Under the pieces are notes generated by a model, which did no database searches, was not told where the DNA came from, and saw only the letters and a list, made by a program, of their open reading frames with translations. Shown piece after piece: positions 1 through 8,993 of a stretch of DNA of 64,000 bases. Both the position numbers and the translations under genes were made by a program. The number at the start of each line of letters is the position of its first letter. The first letter of the stretch is position 1. The stretch covers positions 5,950,001 to 6,014,000 of the forward strand of contig NZ_CP102931.1 in the NCBI RefSeq assembly GCF_024734665.1. Reading direction: 5' to 3'. This stretch comes from Variovorax paradoxus (lineage in GTDB: Bacteria; Pseudomonadota; Gammaproteobacteria; Burkholderiales; Burkholderiaceae_C).

Positions 1-2031
1 ACGAAGAACCCTTTCACCTTCCTGCGCGCAGCCCTGCCATGGCTGCTGCTGGCGCTCTGCCTGCCGGCCCTCGCACAGCCGCTGCCGAGCGCCGACCCCG
101 ACGACGGCCTGAGCTTTCGCGTGATCTCCTTCCACGACGTGCGCACCAACGTGCGTGCGAGCTTCGAGACCTCACCCGACGAGACTGCCGTGGACGAGCG
201 CACCTTCGCCGAAGTGTTCGCCTGGCTGCAATACAACGGCTACCACCCGGTGAGCCTGCAGCAGATCGTCGACGCGCGCGCCGGCGGCAAGCCGCTGCCA
301 CCCAAACCCGTGCTGCTGACCTTCGACGACGGCTACCGCAGTGCCTACACCAAGGTGTTTCCGCTGCTCAAGCGCTACAACTACCCCGCGCTGATGGCGC
401 TGGTGACGAGCTGGCTCGAAGTGCCCCAAGGCCAGCAGGTGCACTGGGGCGACAAGCCCGCGCCGCGCGAAGACTTCCTGCTGTGGAGCGAAGCCGCCGA
501 GATGGCGCGCTCAGGCCTCGTCGAGTTCGCGAGCCACAGCGACGCGATGCACACCGGCATCCTCGCCAACCCGCAAGGCAACATGCTGCCGGCCGCCGCA
601 ACGCACCGCTACGACCCGAAGACCGGCCGCTACGAGGACGACGCCGCCTACGCGCGGCGCATCGAGACCGACCTGCGCCGCAGCCGCGAGCTCATCGAGA
701 AGCGCACCGGCGCGAAGGTGCGCTCCATGGTGTGGCCCTACGGCGCCTACAACGACGCAGCGCTGAAAGCCTCCGCGCGCGCGGGCATGCCCATCACATT
801 CACGCTCGACGACGGCTCGAACACGCCCGCCTTGCCGCTCACGCGCATCCGACGCGCGCTCGCGGCCTACGACAACGAGGCGCCCGAATACGCGCAGCTG
901 CTTCGCAGCCCCGTGGGCGGCGAGGTGCGGCCCATCAACCGCGTGATGCACGTCGACCTCGACTACGTGTACGACCCCGACCCGGCCCAGCAGGAGCGCA
1001 ATCTCTCGGCGCTGATCGACCGCGTTGCCGCCGTGCGCCCGCGCGCGGTGTTCCTGCAGGCCTATGCCGACCCCGACGGCGACGGCGTGGCTGACGCGCT
1101 GTACTTTCCCAACCGCCACCTGCCGATGCGCGCCGACCTGTTCGGCCGCGCCGCCTGGCAACTGCGCAGCCGCACCGGCGTGAAGGTCTACGCGTGGATG
1201 CCGGTAACGGCTTTCCGGCTGCCGGCCTCGAACCCGCTCGCCGCGCACACGGTGACGGCGCAAGGCGGCGCGATGCCGGCCGATCGCTACCACCGGCTCA
1301 CGCCCTTCGACCCCGCAGTGCGCACGCTGGTCGGCGACATCTACGAAGACCTGGGCAGCCACGCCTTCTTCGAAGGCCTGCTGTTCCACGACGACGCGAC
1401 CTTGTCGGACGACGAGGACGCGAGCCCCGCCGCGCTGGCCACCTATGCACAGTGGGGCCTGCCGCCCGACGTGGCCGCGATCCGAGCGAACCCCGAGCTG
1501 ATGGCGCGCTGGACCACCGCCAAGACCCGCTACCTGATCGCCTTCACGCAGGAACTCGCCGCGCGCGTGGGAGCCTGGCGGCCCGCACTGGAAACTGCGC
1601 GCAACCTCTACGCGCGCCCGGTGCTGGAGCCGCAGGCCGAGCAGTGGTTCGCGCAGAACTACGAAGCCTCGCTCGCCGCCTACGACTACGTCGCGCTGAT
1701 GGCGATGCCGCGCATGGAACGCGAGACCGATGCGCACGCGTGGCTGGGCCGGCTCGCACGTCGCGCCGCCGACACGCCGCGCGGCCTCGACGGCACGGTG
1801 TTCGAGCTGCAGGCGCGCGACTGGCGCACCGGCAAGCCCGTGCCCGACGCGGAGCTCGCGCGCCAGTGGACGCTGCTGCAGCGCGCCGGCGTGCGCCACC
1901 TGGGCTACTACCCCGACGACTTCCTCGACAACCAGCCATCGCTGGAGACCGTGCGCCGCGCGATCTCGGTGCGCACGCTGCTGCCGCGTGCATTGCGCGC
2001 GCAAGCCACGCCAGGAGAACGGTCGCCATGA
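1..2031 (+). CDS. pgaB: Poly-beta-1,6-N-acetyl-D-glucosamine N-deacetylase PgaB (5' end cut by window edge)
   Basis: Periplasmic or outer-membrane-associated enzyme that partly deacetylates PNAG and passes it to the PgaA porin. The frame is open from base 1 and begins T-K-N-P with a signal peptide (LPWLLLALCLPALA, then Q), so the start codon probably lies just left of the window. The NodB-type deacetylase domain is marked by SFHD near base 125 and by LLTFDDGYRS near bases 313-342, which carries the metal-binding Asp pair. The C-terminal half contains the conserved VMHVDLDYVYD near base 945, which opens the glycoside-hydrolase-like domain that binds PNAG. About 676 residues, the usual PgaB length. 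Its stop overlaps the pgaC start (ATGA). pgaA would be expected upstream. Confidence 0.95.
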   Translation, partial: TKNPFTFLRAALPWLLLALCLPALAQPLPSADPDDGLSFRVISFHDVRTNVRASFETSPDETAVDERTFAEVFAWLQYNGYHPVSLQQIVDARAGGKPLPPKPVLLTFDDGYRSAYTKVFPLLKRYNYPALMALVTSWLEVPQGQQVHWGDKPAPREDFLLWSEAAEMARSGLVEFASHSDAMHTGILANPQGNMLPAAATHRYDPKTGRYEDDAAYARRIETDLRRSRELIEKRTGAKVRSMVWPYGAYNDAALKASARAGMPITFTLDDGSNTPALPLTRIRRALAAYDNEAPEYAQLLRSPVGGEVRPINRVMHVDLDYVYDPDPAQQERNLSALIDRVAAVRPRAVFLQAYADPDGDGVADALYFPNRHLPMRADLFGRAAWQLRSRTGVKVYAWMPVTAFRLPASNPLAAHTVTAQGGAMPADRYHRLTPFDPAVRTLVGDIYEDLGSHAFFEGLLFHDDATLSDDEDASPAALATYAQWGLPPDVAAIRANPELMARWTTAKTRYLIAFTQELAARVGAWRPALETARNLYARPVLEPQAEQWFAQNYEASLAAYDYVALMAMPRMERETDAHAWLGRLARRAADTPRGLDGTVFELQARDWRTGKPVPDAELARQWTLLQRAGVRHLGYYPDDFLDNQPSLETVRRAISVRTLLPRALRAQATPGERSP

Positions 2032-3305
2032 CCACCACACAGTTTCTCGCGCAGACGCTGCCCACGCTGCTGTTCGGCTTCGTCTTCTACTACCCGTTCT
2101 TCATGGCCTATGTGTGGATGGCGGGCGGCCTCTCGCATGCATGGGTGTTCGAGCGCAAGCGCGATGTCGACGTGAACCCGCTCACCCTGCTGCCCTCGCA
2201 CCCGCTGGTCACGGTGGTGGTGCCCTGCTTCAACGAAGTGCCGCACCTGCGCGAGGTGATCGAGCAGCTGATGCGCACGCGCTACCCGCACTACGAGGTC
2301 ATCGCCGTGAACGACGGCAGCACCGACGGCACCGGCGAGCTGCTCGACGAGATGACGAAGGAGTACGGCCGCCTGCGCGTGATCCACAACGCCAGCAACC
2401 AGGGCAAGGCCGTCGGGCTCAACACCGCCTGCCAGCTCGCGCGCGGCGAATACATCCTGGGCATCGACGGCGACGCGCTGATCGACGAGGACGCCATTGC
2501 GTGGATGCTGCAGCCGATGCTGGCGTCGGAGCGCATCGGCGCGGTCACGGGCAACCCGCGCATCCGCACCCGCACCACGCTGCTGGGGCGCATGCAGGTG
2601 GGCGAGTTCTCTTCGATCATCGGGCTCATCAAGCGATCGCAGCAGCTGGTGGGCACGCTGTTCACGGTGTCGGGCGTGATTGCCATGTTCCGCCGCCGCG
2701 CCGTGCTGGAAGTGGGCTTCTGGAGCCCCGACGTGCTCACCGAGGACATCGACATGAGCTGGAAGCTCCAGCTCGGCGGCTGGCAGCTGCGCTTCGAGCC
2801 GCGCGCGCTGTGCTGGATTCTGATGCCCGAGACCTTGCGCGGTCTCTGGAAGCAGCGCCTGCGCTGGGCCGTCGGCGGCATCCAGACCATGCTGCGCTAC
2901 ACCTCGAAGATCCTGCGGCCGCGCCACTGGCGCATGTGGCTCATCTACTTCGAGTACATGACGAGCGTGGTCTGGGCCTATGCGATGGCCGGGGTGCTGC
3001 TCGTCAGCCTGGTGCGGCCGTTCCTGCCGGCCGACTCGTCGTGGCATTCGGCATTGCTGCCGCACTGGCAGGGCACGCTGCTGGCCATGACCTGCATCCT
3101 GCAGATGCTGCTGAGCCTGTGGATCGACCGCCGCTACGACCGCGACCTGATGCGCTATTTCGCTGGAACGATCTGGTATCCGATCGCTTTCTGGACCATC
3201 ACGATGGCGAGCACCGTCGTCGCCCTTCCCAACGCCCTGATACGCCGCCGCGGCAAGCGCGCGGTGTGGACGAGCCCTGACCGAGGAGTTTCCGATGCAC
3301 CTTGA
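2028..3305 (+). CDS. pgaC: PNAG synthase catalytic subunit PgaC (family 2 glycosyltransferase)
   Basis: Inner-membrane processive N-acetylglucosaminyltransferase that polymerises UDP-GlcNAc into PNAG and exports it together with PgaD. 425 residues. Two N-terminal membrane segments precede the GT-A domain. That domain shows VVPCFNE, the nucleotide-binding NDGSTDGT, the DGD metal site (IDGDA), TEDIDMSWKL with the catalytic Asp, and the processivity motif QRLRW. Three membrane helices follow. The start at 2028 is set by an AGGAGA Shine-Dalgarno nine bases upstream and by the four-base ATGA overlap with pgaB; an in-frame start at 1194 would lie inside pgaB and is rejected. The PgaC-PgaD complex is activated by c-di-GMP in studied species; no c-di-GMP enzyme is visible here. 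Confidence 0.95.
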   Translation: MTTTQFLAQTLPTLLFGFVFYYPFFMAYVWMAGGLSHAWVFERKRDVDVNPLTLLPSHPLVTVVVPCFNEVPHLREVIEQLMRTRYPHYEVIAVNDGSTDGTGELLDEMTKEYGRLRVIHNASNQGKAVGLNTACQLARGEYILGIDGDALIDEDAIAWMLQPMLASERIGAVTGNPRIRTRTTLLGRMQVGEFSSIIGLIKRSQQLVGTLFTVSGVIAMFRRRAVLEVGFWSPDVLTEDIDMSWKLQLGGWQLRFEPRALCWILMPETLRGLWKQRLRWAVGGIQTMLRYTSKILRPRHWRMWLIYFEYMTSVVWAYAMAGVLLVSLVRPFLPADSSWHSALLPHWQGTLLAMTCILQMLLSLWIDRRYDRDLMRYFAGTIWYPIAFWTITMASTVVALPNALIRRRGKRAVWTSPDRGVSDAP

Positions 3306-3867
3306 GACCCATGCCCACAGCCGCCCGCACGACGACAAACCGCCGCCGAGCCGCCAGCGCTCCTGGGGGCAGCCCGCGGTGGACGAGCCGATCATCGATG
3401 CCGCGCGCATCTCGCTGCGCGCGTTCGGCAGCGGCCGCTCGCCGCAACGCACGCTGGCCATGTACCTGTGGCTGCGCGTGCTGCGACCGGCCATCACCAT
3501 CGCCATCTGGTTCTGCGCGGTCTGGTATGCGTGGCCCTATGTGCTTGGCGCGCGCTCGCAGCCCGAGGTGCTGCACCTGCTGGGCCTGTATGCGGTGGTG
3601 ATCGGCGTGATCCTGGTGTCGATGCTGATGATGGCGCCGTGGCGCCGCCGTCAGCACCGGCGCGAGGCCCCGCCGGAGCAGGAGCAGTCGTCGCTGTTCG
3701 CGCTGGCTTCGTACATCGAGGTGCCGCCCGCGCGGCTGTCGGCCTGGCAGCGCACGCGGCAGCTGCTGGTGCACCACGACAACAACGGCCACCTGCGCGA
3801 CGCCACCGACACCACGCCGGGCATGCTGGAGCCCGAGCCGCTGCAGCGCGCGGCCGCGCGGCGCTGA
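3295..3867 (+). CDS. pgaD: PNAG biosynthesis protein PgaD
   Basis: Small inner-membrane partner of PgaC, needed for PNAG synthesis and for the c-di-GMP response. 190 residues with two membrane helices at about residues 64-85 and 93-114. Identification rests mainly on position: it overlaps the 3' end of pgaC by 11 bases and has a GAGGAG Shine-Dalgarno eight bases before the ATG. It is longer than the roughly 137-residue E. coli protein because of a hydrophilic N-terminal extension of about 55 residues and a charged C-terminal tail. The lineage-specific tails are low complexity, so the family call is good but not certain. Confidence 0.85.
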   Translation: MHLETHAHSRPHDDKPPPSRQRSWGQPAVDEPIIDAARISLRAFGSGRSPQRTLAMYLWLRVLRPAITIAIWFCAVWYAWPYVLGARSQPEVLHLLGLYAVVIGVILVSMLMMAPWRRRQHRREAPPEQEQSSLFALASYIEVPPARLSAWQRTRQLLVHHDNNGHLRDATDTTPGMLEPEPLQRAAARR

Positions 3868-3950
3868 GGGTACAGCCGCGTCCGTGCAGGGGTTTCGCGG
3901 CGGTGCTTCAATCGCCGCCTCACACCACTCATCACGGCAAGGACTCTTTC

Positions 3951-4748
3951 ATGGACCTCCAGCTCCAGGACCAGCACGTACTCATCACCGGCGGCAGCAA
4001 GGGCATCGGCCTGGCCTGCGCGCTGGGCTTTTTGCGCGAAGGCGCGCGCGTGAGCCTCGTGTCGCGCGACCTCGCCAACCTGGAGCAGGGCCGCAAGACG
4101 CTGATCGGGGCCTTCGCGCAGGCCGAAGGCCGGGTCTCCGTGCATGCGGCCGACCTCAAGGACCCGGCCAGCGCCGTGGCCGCGCTCGATGCGGCAGAGA
4201 AGGCCTTCGGTGCGGTCGACGTGCTAGTCAATTCGGCCGGCGCCGCGCGCCGCACCCCGCCCGACGATCTGACCGCCGCGTCATGGCACGACGCGATGGA
4301 CGCGAAGTACTTCACCTACATCCACATGATCGACCCGGCCGTCAAGCGCATGGGCCAGCGCGGCTGCGGCGCCATCGTCAACGTGATCGGCCAGGGCGGC
4401 AAGGTCGCGAGCCCCGTGCACATGGCCGGCGGCGCAGCCAATGCGGCGCTGATGCTGGTGAGCGCCGGCATGGCCGCCGCCTACGCCGGCAAAGGCGTGC
4501 GCGTGAACGCAGTGAACCCAGGACTCACACTGACCGAGCGGCTGCAGGAAGGCATGAAGGCCGACGCGAAGCTGCAAGGCATCGGCACCGACGAAGCACT
4601 GGAGCGCGCCAAGGCAAGACTGCCACTCGGCCGCATCGCGACCCCGGAGGAAATCGCCAACACGGTGGTATTCCTGGCATCGCCAAAGGCAAGCTACGTG
4701 ACCGGCGCCATAGTGGCAATGGACGGCGCCGTCACCCCAATGATCTAA
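3951..4748 (+). CDS. SDR-family protein with non-canonical active site
   Basis: Rossmann-fold short-chain dehydrogenase/reductase of 265 residues. The cofactor motif TGGSKGIG is at residues 14-21, NSAGA follows the fourth strand, and the C-terminus DGAVTPMI is typical. The usual catalytic Ser-Tyr-xxx-Lys is not present: the Ser position reads NVIGQGG, and the YxxxK region reads HMAGGAANAAL, with Asn where Lys is expected and no Tyr. The start is the ATG at 3951, eight bases after AAGGA; upstream in-frame codons overlap pgaD. The substrate is unknown. It is probably monocistronic: 83 bases separate it from pgaD and a hairpin-rich spacer follows. Confidence 0.8.
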   Translation: MDLQLQDQHVLITGGSKGIGLACALGFLREGARVSLVSRDLANLEQGRKTLIGAFAQAEGRVSVHAADLKDPASAVAALDAAEKAFGAVDVLVNSAGAARRTPPDDLTAASWHDAMDAKYFTYIHMIDPAVKRMGQRGCGAIVNVIGQGGKVASPVHMAGGAANAALMLVSAGMAAAYAGKGVRVNAVNPGLTLTERLQEGMKADAKLQGIGTDEALERAKARLPLGRIATPEEIANTVVFLASPKASYVTGAIVAMDGAVTPMI

Positions 4749-5019
4749 GGCTAGGGCCGAGCGAAGCAAAGGCCCGTTCCGTCTCCCCTCCCCTCTGGCT
4801 GCGCCGAGGAGCGCAGCGTTTCGCGGATCAGGGCTCGCCCTTGTCTGAGCGAAGCGAGTTTGGGCGAGACCCCGCGAAACGCGAGCACCGCAGGTTGCCC
4901 CTTCGCTACGCGAAGGGGTCGCAGACAGTGGGGTCGCCTTTCTTTTGCCTACTTTTCTTTGGCGAAGCAAAGAAAAGTAGGTCGCCCGCCGGGGCGAGTC
5001 CCGGCCCCGGGAAAAAACC
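4749..5019. repeat. Intergenic hairpin cluster (three stem-loops)
   Basis: No plausible gene. The spacer holds three perfect or near-perfect inverted repeats. Arms GCGTTTCGCGG (4816-4826) and CCGCGAAACGC (4872-4882) enclose a further imperfect stem. CCCCTTCGC/GCGAAGGGG lies at 4898-4918 with a 3-base loop. CCTACTTTTCTTTG/CAAAGAAAAGTAGG lies at 4948-4981 with a 6-base loop. The last resembles hairpins seen repeatedly downstream of genes in Comamonadaceae genomes (from memory). It could end transcription from both the SDR and the convergent lysR gene, and the whole block may be a dispersed repeat. Confidence 0.6.
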
Positions 5020-5928
5020 TCACCCCACCGCCAACAACCCCTCAAACTTCAACCCAAGAAAATCAACAAACGCCCTTACCCGCGCCGGCACAAAGCGCCC
5101 ACTCGGCAGCAACGCGTGCAGCGGATAAGGCTCGGTCTCCCAATCAGGCAGCAGCCGCACCAGCCGGCCTTCGCGAATGTCGTTCCGCACATCAAGCGCC
5201 GACTTGAGCGTCACGCCATACCCCGCCACAGCCCATTCACGCGCCAGCGAGGCATCGTCCACGCTGCGGTTGCCATTCACCCGCACCTCGGTCCACTGCC
5301 CGTTCTGCGCAAACCGCCACACGCGATGCCGCCGCCCCGAGCGATTGAAGGTCAGGCAGTTGTGATGCACCAGGTCTTGCGGCACCTTCGGCGCAGGATG
5401 ACGGCGCAGGTAATCGGGCGAGGCGGTGAGCACCGGGTTGGTCAGGGCAAAGGGCCGCGCCACCAGCCGCGAATCGGCCAGCGCGCCGTAGCGCAGCGCC
5501 ACGTCGACCTCGTCTCGCATCACGTCCAGCGGACGGTCGCCCACCGACAGCGACAGCTGCACACCGGGGTGCAGCGCCAGGAATTCGTCGAACCACGGCA
5601 GCAGCGTGCTGCGCGTGAGGTCGGACGGCGAGGCCACGCGCAGCGTGCCGACCAGCTCGCCGCGGTCGGCCGTGACCAGTGATTCGCCCTCGTCCAGCAG
5701 CTCGAAGGCGCGCACCGCGTAGTCGAGCAGCGTCTGGCCCTGCGGCGTGAGGCGCATGGCACGGGTGGAGCGCTCGAACAGGCGCGCGCCGAGTTGGGCC
5801 TCCAGCCTCTTGAGCGTGGCGCTGGCGGCCGCGGGCGTGATGCCCAGCGCATGCGCTGCCGCCGTGAGCGTGCCGCCGCGCGCCGTGTGCACCAGCACCT
5901 GCAGGTCGGAGAGATTTTCAATCTTCAT
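5020..5928 (-). CDS. LysR-family transcriptional regulator
   Basis: 302-residue LysR-type regulator. The N-terminal winged helix-turn-helix covers about residues 1-60 (IENLSDLQVLVHTARGG, then LTAAAHALGITPAAASATLKRLE). The C-terminal effector domain includes FDEFLALHPGVQLSL. The family binds as a tetramer upstream of its own gene and of a divergent target. It is divergent from the alcohol-dehydrogenase-like gene at 6014, with an 85-base spacer that holds an inverted repeat fitting a LysR box, so control of that enzyme is the natural inference. The inducer is unknown. No strong Shine-Dalgarno precedes the ATG. Confidence 0.9.
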   Translation of the reverse strand: MKIENLSDLQVLVHTARGGTLTAAAHALGITPAAASATLKRLEAQLGARLFERSTRAMRLTPQGQTLLDYAVRAFELLDEGESLVTADRGELVGTLRVASPSDLTRSTLLPWFDEFLALHPGVQLSLSVGDRPLDVMRDEVDVALRYGALADSRLVARPFALTNPVLTASPDYLRRHPAPKVPQDLVHHNCLTFNRSGRRHRVWRFAQNGQWTEVRVNGNRSVDDASLAREWAVAGYGVTLKSALDVRNDIREGRLVRLLPDWETEPYPLHALLPSGRFVPARVRAFVDFLGLKFEGLLAVG

Positions 5929-5942
5929 TTGAAAGTGTTGCT

Positions 5943-5965
5943 GGTTTGAGCCACCTTATCAAACC
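5943..5965. promoter_or_regulatory. Candidate LysR operator
   Basis: Perfect 7-base inverted repeat GGTTTGA/TCAAACC with a 9-base spacer, centred in the divergent intergenic region between the lysR gene (start 5928) and the oxidoreductase (start 6014). Size and position fit the recognition half of a LysR-type site. Binding is inferred, not shown. Confidence 0.45.
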
Positions 5966-6013
5966 GGTCTTGCGATCCTACATTCGGAGCATCGTTACTG
6001 AAAGGTTCCCGTC

Positions 6014-7024
6014 ATGAAAGCCGTCGGCTATTACCAGCCCCTCCCCATCGACAACCCCGAATCGCTGCAGGACATCGAGCTGCCCGCCCCCGTGGCGGGC
6101 CCCCGCGACCTGCTGGTGCGCGTGAAGGCGGTGTCGGTCAACCCGGTGGACACCAAGGTCCGCAAGAACGCCGCGCCCGAGGCCGGCCAGGCCAAGGTGC
6201 TGGGCTGGGACGCCGTCGGCACGGTCGAGGCCATCGGCAGCGGCGTGAAGAACTTCAAGGTGGGCGACCGCGTGTACTACGCGGGCTCGATCACCCGGCC
6301 GGGCGCGAATGCCGAGCTGCACGCGGTGGACGAGCGCATTGCCGCCCTCGCGCCGAAGAGCCTCGACGACGCACAGGCCGCCGCGCTGCCGCTGACCACC
6401 ATCACCGCTTACGAGCTGCTGTTCGATCGCCTGCAGGTGCCGAAGGATAGCGGCGAGGGCCAGACGCTGCTGATCACCGGTGGCGCGGGCGGAGTCGGCT
6501 CCATCCTCATCCAGCTGGCGCGCCAGCTCACCAAGCTGCGCATCGTCGCCACCGCCTCGCGCGCCGAAACCCGCGCATGGTGCCTGGAGTTGGGCGCACA
6601 CGTGGTCATCGACCACTCGAAGCCGCTCGCGGCCGAACTCAAGGCCGCCGGCATCGGCGAAGTCGACATGGTCGCCAGCCTCACGCAGACCGAGCAGCAC
6701 TACGCGCAGATCATCGAAAGCCTCAAGCCCCAGGGCCAGCTGGCGGTGATCGACGACATGAAGGTGTTCGACGCGATGCCGCTGAAGACCAAGTGCATCT
6801 CGCTGCACTGGGAAATGATGTTCACGCGCTCGCGCTTCGAGACGCCGGACATCGCCGAGCAGGGCGCGCTGCTGGCCGAGGTGGCCGCGCTGGTCGACGC
6901 GGGCCGCATCCGCACGACGGCGAACGCGAGCTTCGGCACCATCAATGCGGCAAACCTGAAGCGTGCGCATGCGCTCATCGAGAGCGGCAAGGCGCAGGGC
7001 AAGGTGGTGCTGGCGGGGTTCTGA
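6014..7024 (+). CDS. Zinc-type alcohol dehydrogenase-like / quinone-oxidoreductase-type MDR enzyme
   Basis: 336-residue NAD(P)H-dependent member of the medium-chain dehydrogenase superfamily. The N-terminal GroES-like domain includes VSVNPVDTKVR and GWDAVGTVEAIG. The nucleotide-binding domain has ITGGAGGVGSILIQLA at about residue 155. The Cys/His/Glu zinc ligands of classical ADHs are absent, as in the zinc-independent zinc-binding-ADH-family reductases that act on quinones or enones. The start is supported by GAAAGG eight bases upstream. It is divergent from a LysR regulator and 18 bases ahead of a GNAT gene, which may be co-transcribed. Confidence 0.88.
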   Translation: MKAVGYYQPLPIDNPESLQDIELPAPVAGPRDLLVRVKAVSVNPVDTKVRKNAAPEAGQAKVLGWDAVGTVEAIGSGVKNFKVGDRVYYAGSITRPGANAELHAVDERIAALAPKSLDDAQAAALPLTTITAYELLFDRLQVPKDSGEGQTLLITGGAGGVGSILIQLARQLTKLRIVATASRAETRAWCLELGAHVVIDHSKPLAAELKAAGIGEVDMVASLTQTEQHYAQIIESLKPQGQLAVIDDMKVFDAMPLKTKCISLHWEMMFTRSRFETPDIAEQGALLAEVAALVDAGRIRTTANASFGTINAANLKRAHALIESGKAQGKVVLAGF

Positions 7025-7042
7025 GTCAGCACAATCGGTCGC

Positions 7043-7612
7043 ATGACCGATAACGCTGCCCATCCTCATCTCATCGAATTCGAAACCGAGCGCCTGCGGA
7101 TGCGCCAATGGCGCGAGAGCGATCTCGCGCCATTTTTTGCGCTGGCCTGCGACCCGCAGGTGATGGAATTTCTGCTGCCGCTGCACACGCGGGCCGACAG
7201 CGACGCGCTGGTCGAGCGCATCAAGACGCGCATTGCCGAGAACGGCTGGGGCTTCTGGGCCGTGGAGCACAAGGCGTCCGGCGAGTTCATGGGCTTTACC
7301 GGGCTGAACTCGCCGCTGGCCGACCTGCCGTTCTCGCCGTGCGTCGAGATCGGCTGGCGCTTCGCTCGCAAGTGGTGGGGCCAGGGGTTTGCGAGCGAAG
7401 CTGCTCGCGGCGCCATCCAGGTTGGGTTCGATCAGTTGGCGCTGGACGAGGTCGTCGCGTTCACTGCGTGGAACAACACCCGCTCGGCAGCGGTGATGGA
7501 ACGCATCGGCATGAAGGAAGACGTGGCCGGCGCCTTCGATCATCCGCTGGTACCCGAAGGCCACCCGCTACGCCGGCACAAGCTCTACCGCATCGCCAAG
7601 CCGCAGCGCTGA
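7043..7612 (+). CDS. GNAT-family N-acetyltransferase (RimJ/RimL type)
   Basis: 189-residue acetyl-CoA-dependent acetyltransferase. The N-terminus FETERLRMRQWRESDLAPF is the standard opening of RimJ/RimL-like proteins. The acetyl-CoA loop is in RKWWGQGFASEAARGAIQ (about residues 110-127), followed by VVAFTAWNNTRSAAVMERIGM, the family's motif B region. The substrate may be a ribosomal protein N-terminus, another protein or a small amine; the sequence does not decide. It follows the oxidoreductase by 18 bases with no clear Shine-Dalgarno, so translation may be coupled. Its 3' end converges on the next gene with a 7-base gap. Confidence 0.85.
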   Translation: MTDNAAHPHLIEFETERLRMRQWRESDLAPFFALACDPQVMEFLLPLHTRADSDALVERIKTRIAENGWGFWAVEHKASGEFMGFTGLNSPLADLPFSPCVEIGWRFARKWWGQGFASEAARGAIQVGFDQLALDEVVAFTAWNNTRSAAVMERIGMKEDVAGAFDHPLVPEGHPLRRHKLYRIAKPQR

Positions 7613-7619
7613 AAAAGCG

Positions 7620-8993
7620 CTACTTCACCTTCGACACGCGCCACACGGCGTTGCCCACGTCGTCCGCCACGATCAGCGCGCCGCCCTTGTCGAGCGCCAC
7701 GCCCACCGGACGACCCTGCGCCTTTTCGTCGGCCGTCAAAAAGCCCGTCAGCACATCGACCGGCGGTCCGCTCGGCTTGCCGCCGATGAAGGGCACGAAC
7801 ACCACCTTGTAGCCCGACTTGGGCTTGCGGTTCCACGAGCCGTGCTCGCCGATGAAGACGCCGCTGGCGAACTGCTCGGGCATGCCGCCCGCGCGCGAGA
7901 ACGCCAGGCCCAGCGGCGCGACGTGCGAACCCAGCGCGTAGTCGGGCGCGATGGCCTTGGCCGCCATCTCGGGGTTCTGCGGCGTCACGCGCGCATCGAC
8001 GATGCCGCCGTAGTAGCTCCAGGGCCAGCCGTAGAAGGCGCCGTCTTTCACCGAGGTGAGGTAGTCGGGCACGAGGTCGCTGCCGATCTCGTCGCGCTCG
8101 TTCACCACGGTCCACAGCGCCTTGGTGTCCGGGTCCCAGCCCATGCCGTTGGGGTTGCGCAGGCCGCTGGCGAACAGGCGCTTCTCGCCGGTCTTCGTGT
8201 CGACTTCCCAGATGGCGGCGCGGCCTTCTTCGGCCGCGAGGCCGTTCTCGCCGATGTTGCTGTTGGAGCCGACCGTCACATAGAGCTTGCTGCCGTCGGC
8301 ATTGGCAATCACGTTCTTGGTCCAGTGATGGTTGATGCCGGCGGGCAGCGGTGTCACCAGCGTGGGGTTGGCGCTGATGGAGGTCTGGCCCTCGGTGTAC
8401 GGCACCTTCACCAGCGCATCGGCATTGGCGATGAAGAGTTCGTTGCCGACCAGCGCCATGCCGTAGGGCGACATCAGGTTGGTCATGAACACCTGCCTGA
8501 CCTCGGCGAGGCCGTCGCCGTTGGCGTCGCGCAGCAGGGTGATGCGATTGGCGCTGGGCACGCCAGCGCCGGCGCGGCCCATGACCTTGCCCATGACCCA
8601 GTTGCGGATCCTGGCGACGAGGCCGTCACCGCCATCGGTGGCGCCGCCGCCGGGCTTGGGCGGCTTGTTGCTCTCGGCCACGAGGATGTCGCCGTTGGGC
8701 AGGGTGTAGACCCAGCGCGGATGGTCGAGCCCGCGAGCCAGCGCCGTCACCTGCAGGCCTTCTGCCGGAGTGGGCGAGGCGGTGTCGGTCCAGCCGACCG
8801 CGGGAGCCACGTTGACGGTGGGAATCAGGGTCTTGTTCGGCTCGGCCAGCTGCGGGCGGGGGCCGGTGGTCAGCTCGGGCGCCAGCTTGGCGGCCTCGCC
8901 GCAGCCGGCGACGAGCAGCGCGGCGGCCAGCGCCAGGGCGGTCGTCTGCCAGGGAAACGTTGTGCGGGTGGGTGCTTGCTGCGGTTCATTCAT
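7620..8993 (-). CDS. PQQ-dependent sugar / L-sorbosone dehydrogenase-like lipoprotein
   Basis: 457-residue exported protein with the six-bladed propeller fold of soluble glucose dehydrogenases and sorbosone dehydrogenases. Visible hallmarks are [56 protein letters not shown] and [18 protein letters not shown]. The N-terminus carries a lipoprotein signal ending LLVAGC, so it is probably anchored in a membrane and faces the periplasm. The ATG at 8993 is chosen because AAGGA lies seven bases upstream; the longer frame from 9038 lacks this and would bury the signal peptide. Oxidation of a sugar or aldose-type substrate with electrons passing to quinone is inferred from the family. Confidence 0.85.
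   Translation of the reverse strand: MNEPQQAPTRTTFPWQTTALALAAALLVAGCGEAAKLAPELTTGPRPQLAEPNKTLIPTVNVAPAVGWTDTASPTPAEGLQVTALARGLDHPRWVYTLPNGDILVAESNKPPKPGGGATDGGDGLVARIRNWVMGKVMGRAGAGVPSANRITLLRDANGDGLAEVRQVFMTNLMSPYGMALVGNELFIANADALVKVPYTEGQTSISANPTLVTPLPAGINHHWTKNVIANADGSKLYVTVGSNSNIGENGLAAEEGRAAIWEVDTKTGEKRLFASGLRNPNGMGWDPDTKALWTVVNERDEIGSDLVPDYLTSVKDGAFYGWPWSYYGGIVDARVTPQNPEMAAKAIAPDYALGSHVAPLGLAFSRAGGMPEQFASGVFIGEHGSWNRKPKSGYKVVFVPFIGGKPSGPPVDVLTGFLTADEKAQGRPVGVALDKGGALIVADDVGNAVWRVSKVK

Noticed and set aside
1194..2027. N-terminal extension of pgaC
   Set aside because: It lies wholly within pgaB in another frame. The 2028 start has its own Shine-Dalgarno and the family's N-terminal helices.
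511..2040. Long minus-strand frame antisense to pgaB
   Set aside because: pgaB on the plus strand has clear deacetylase motifs and a signal peptide. The antisense product has no family features.
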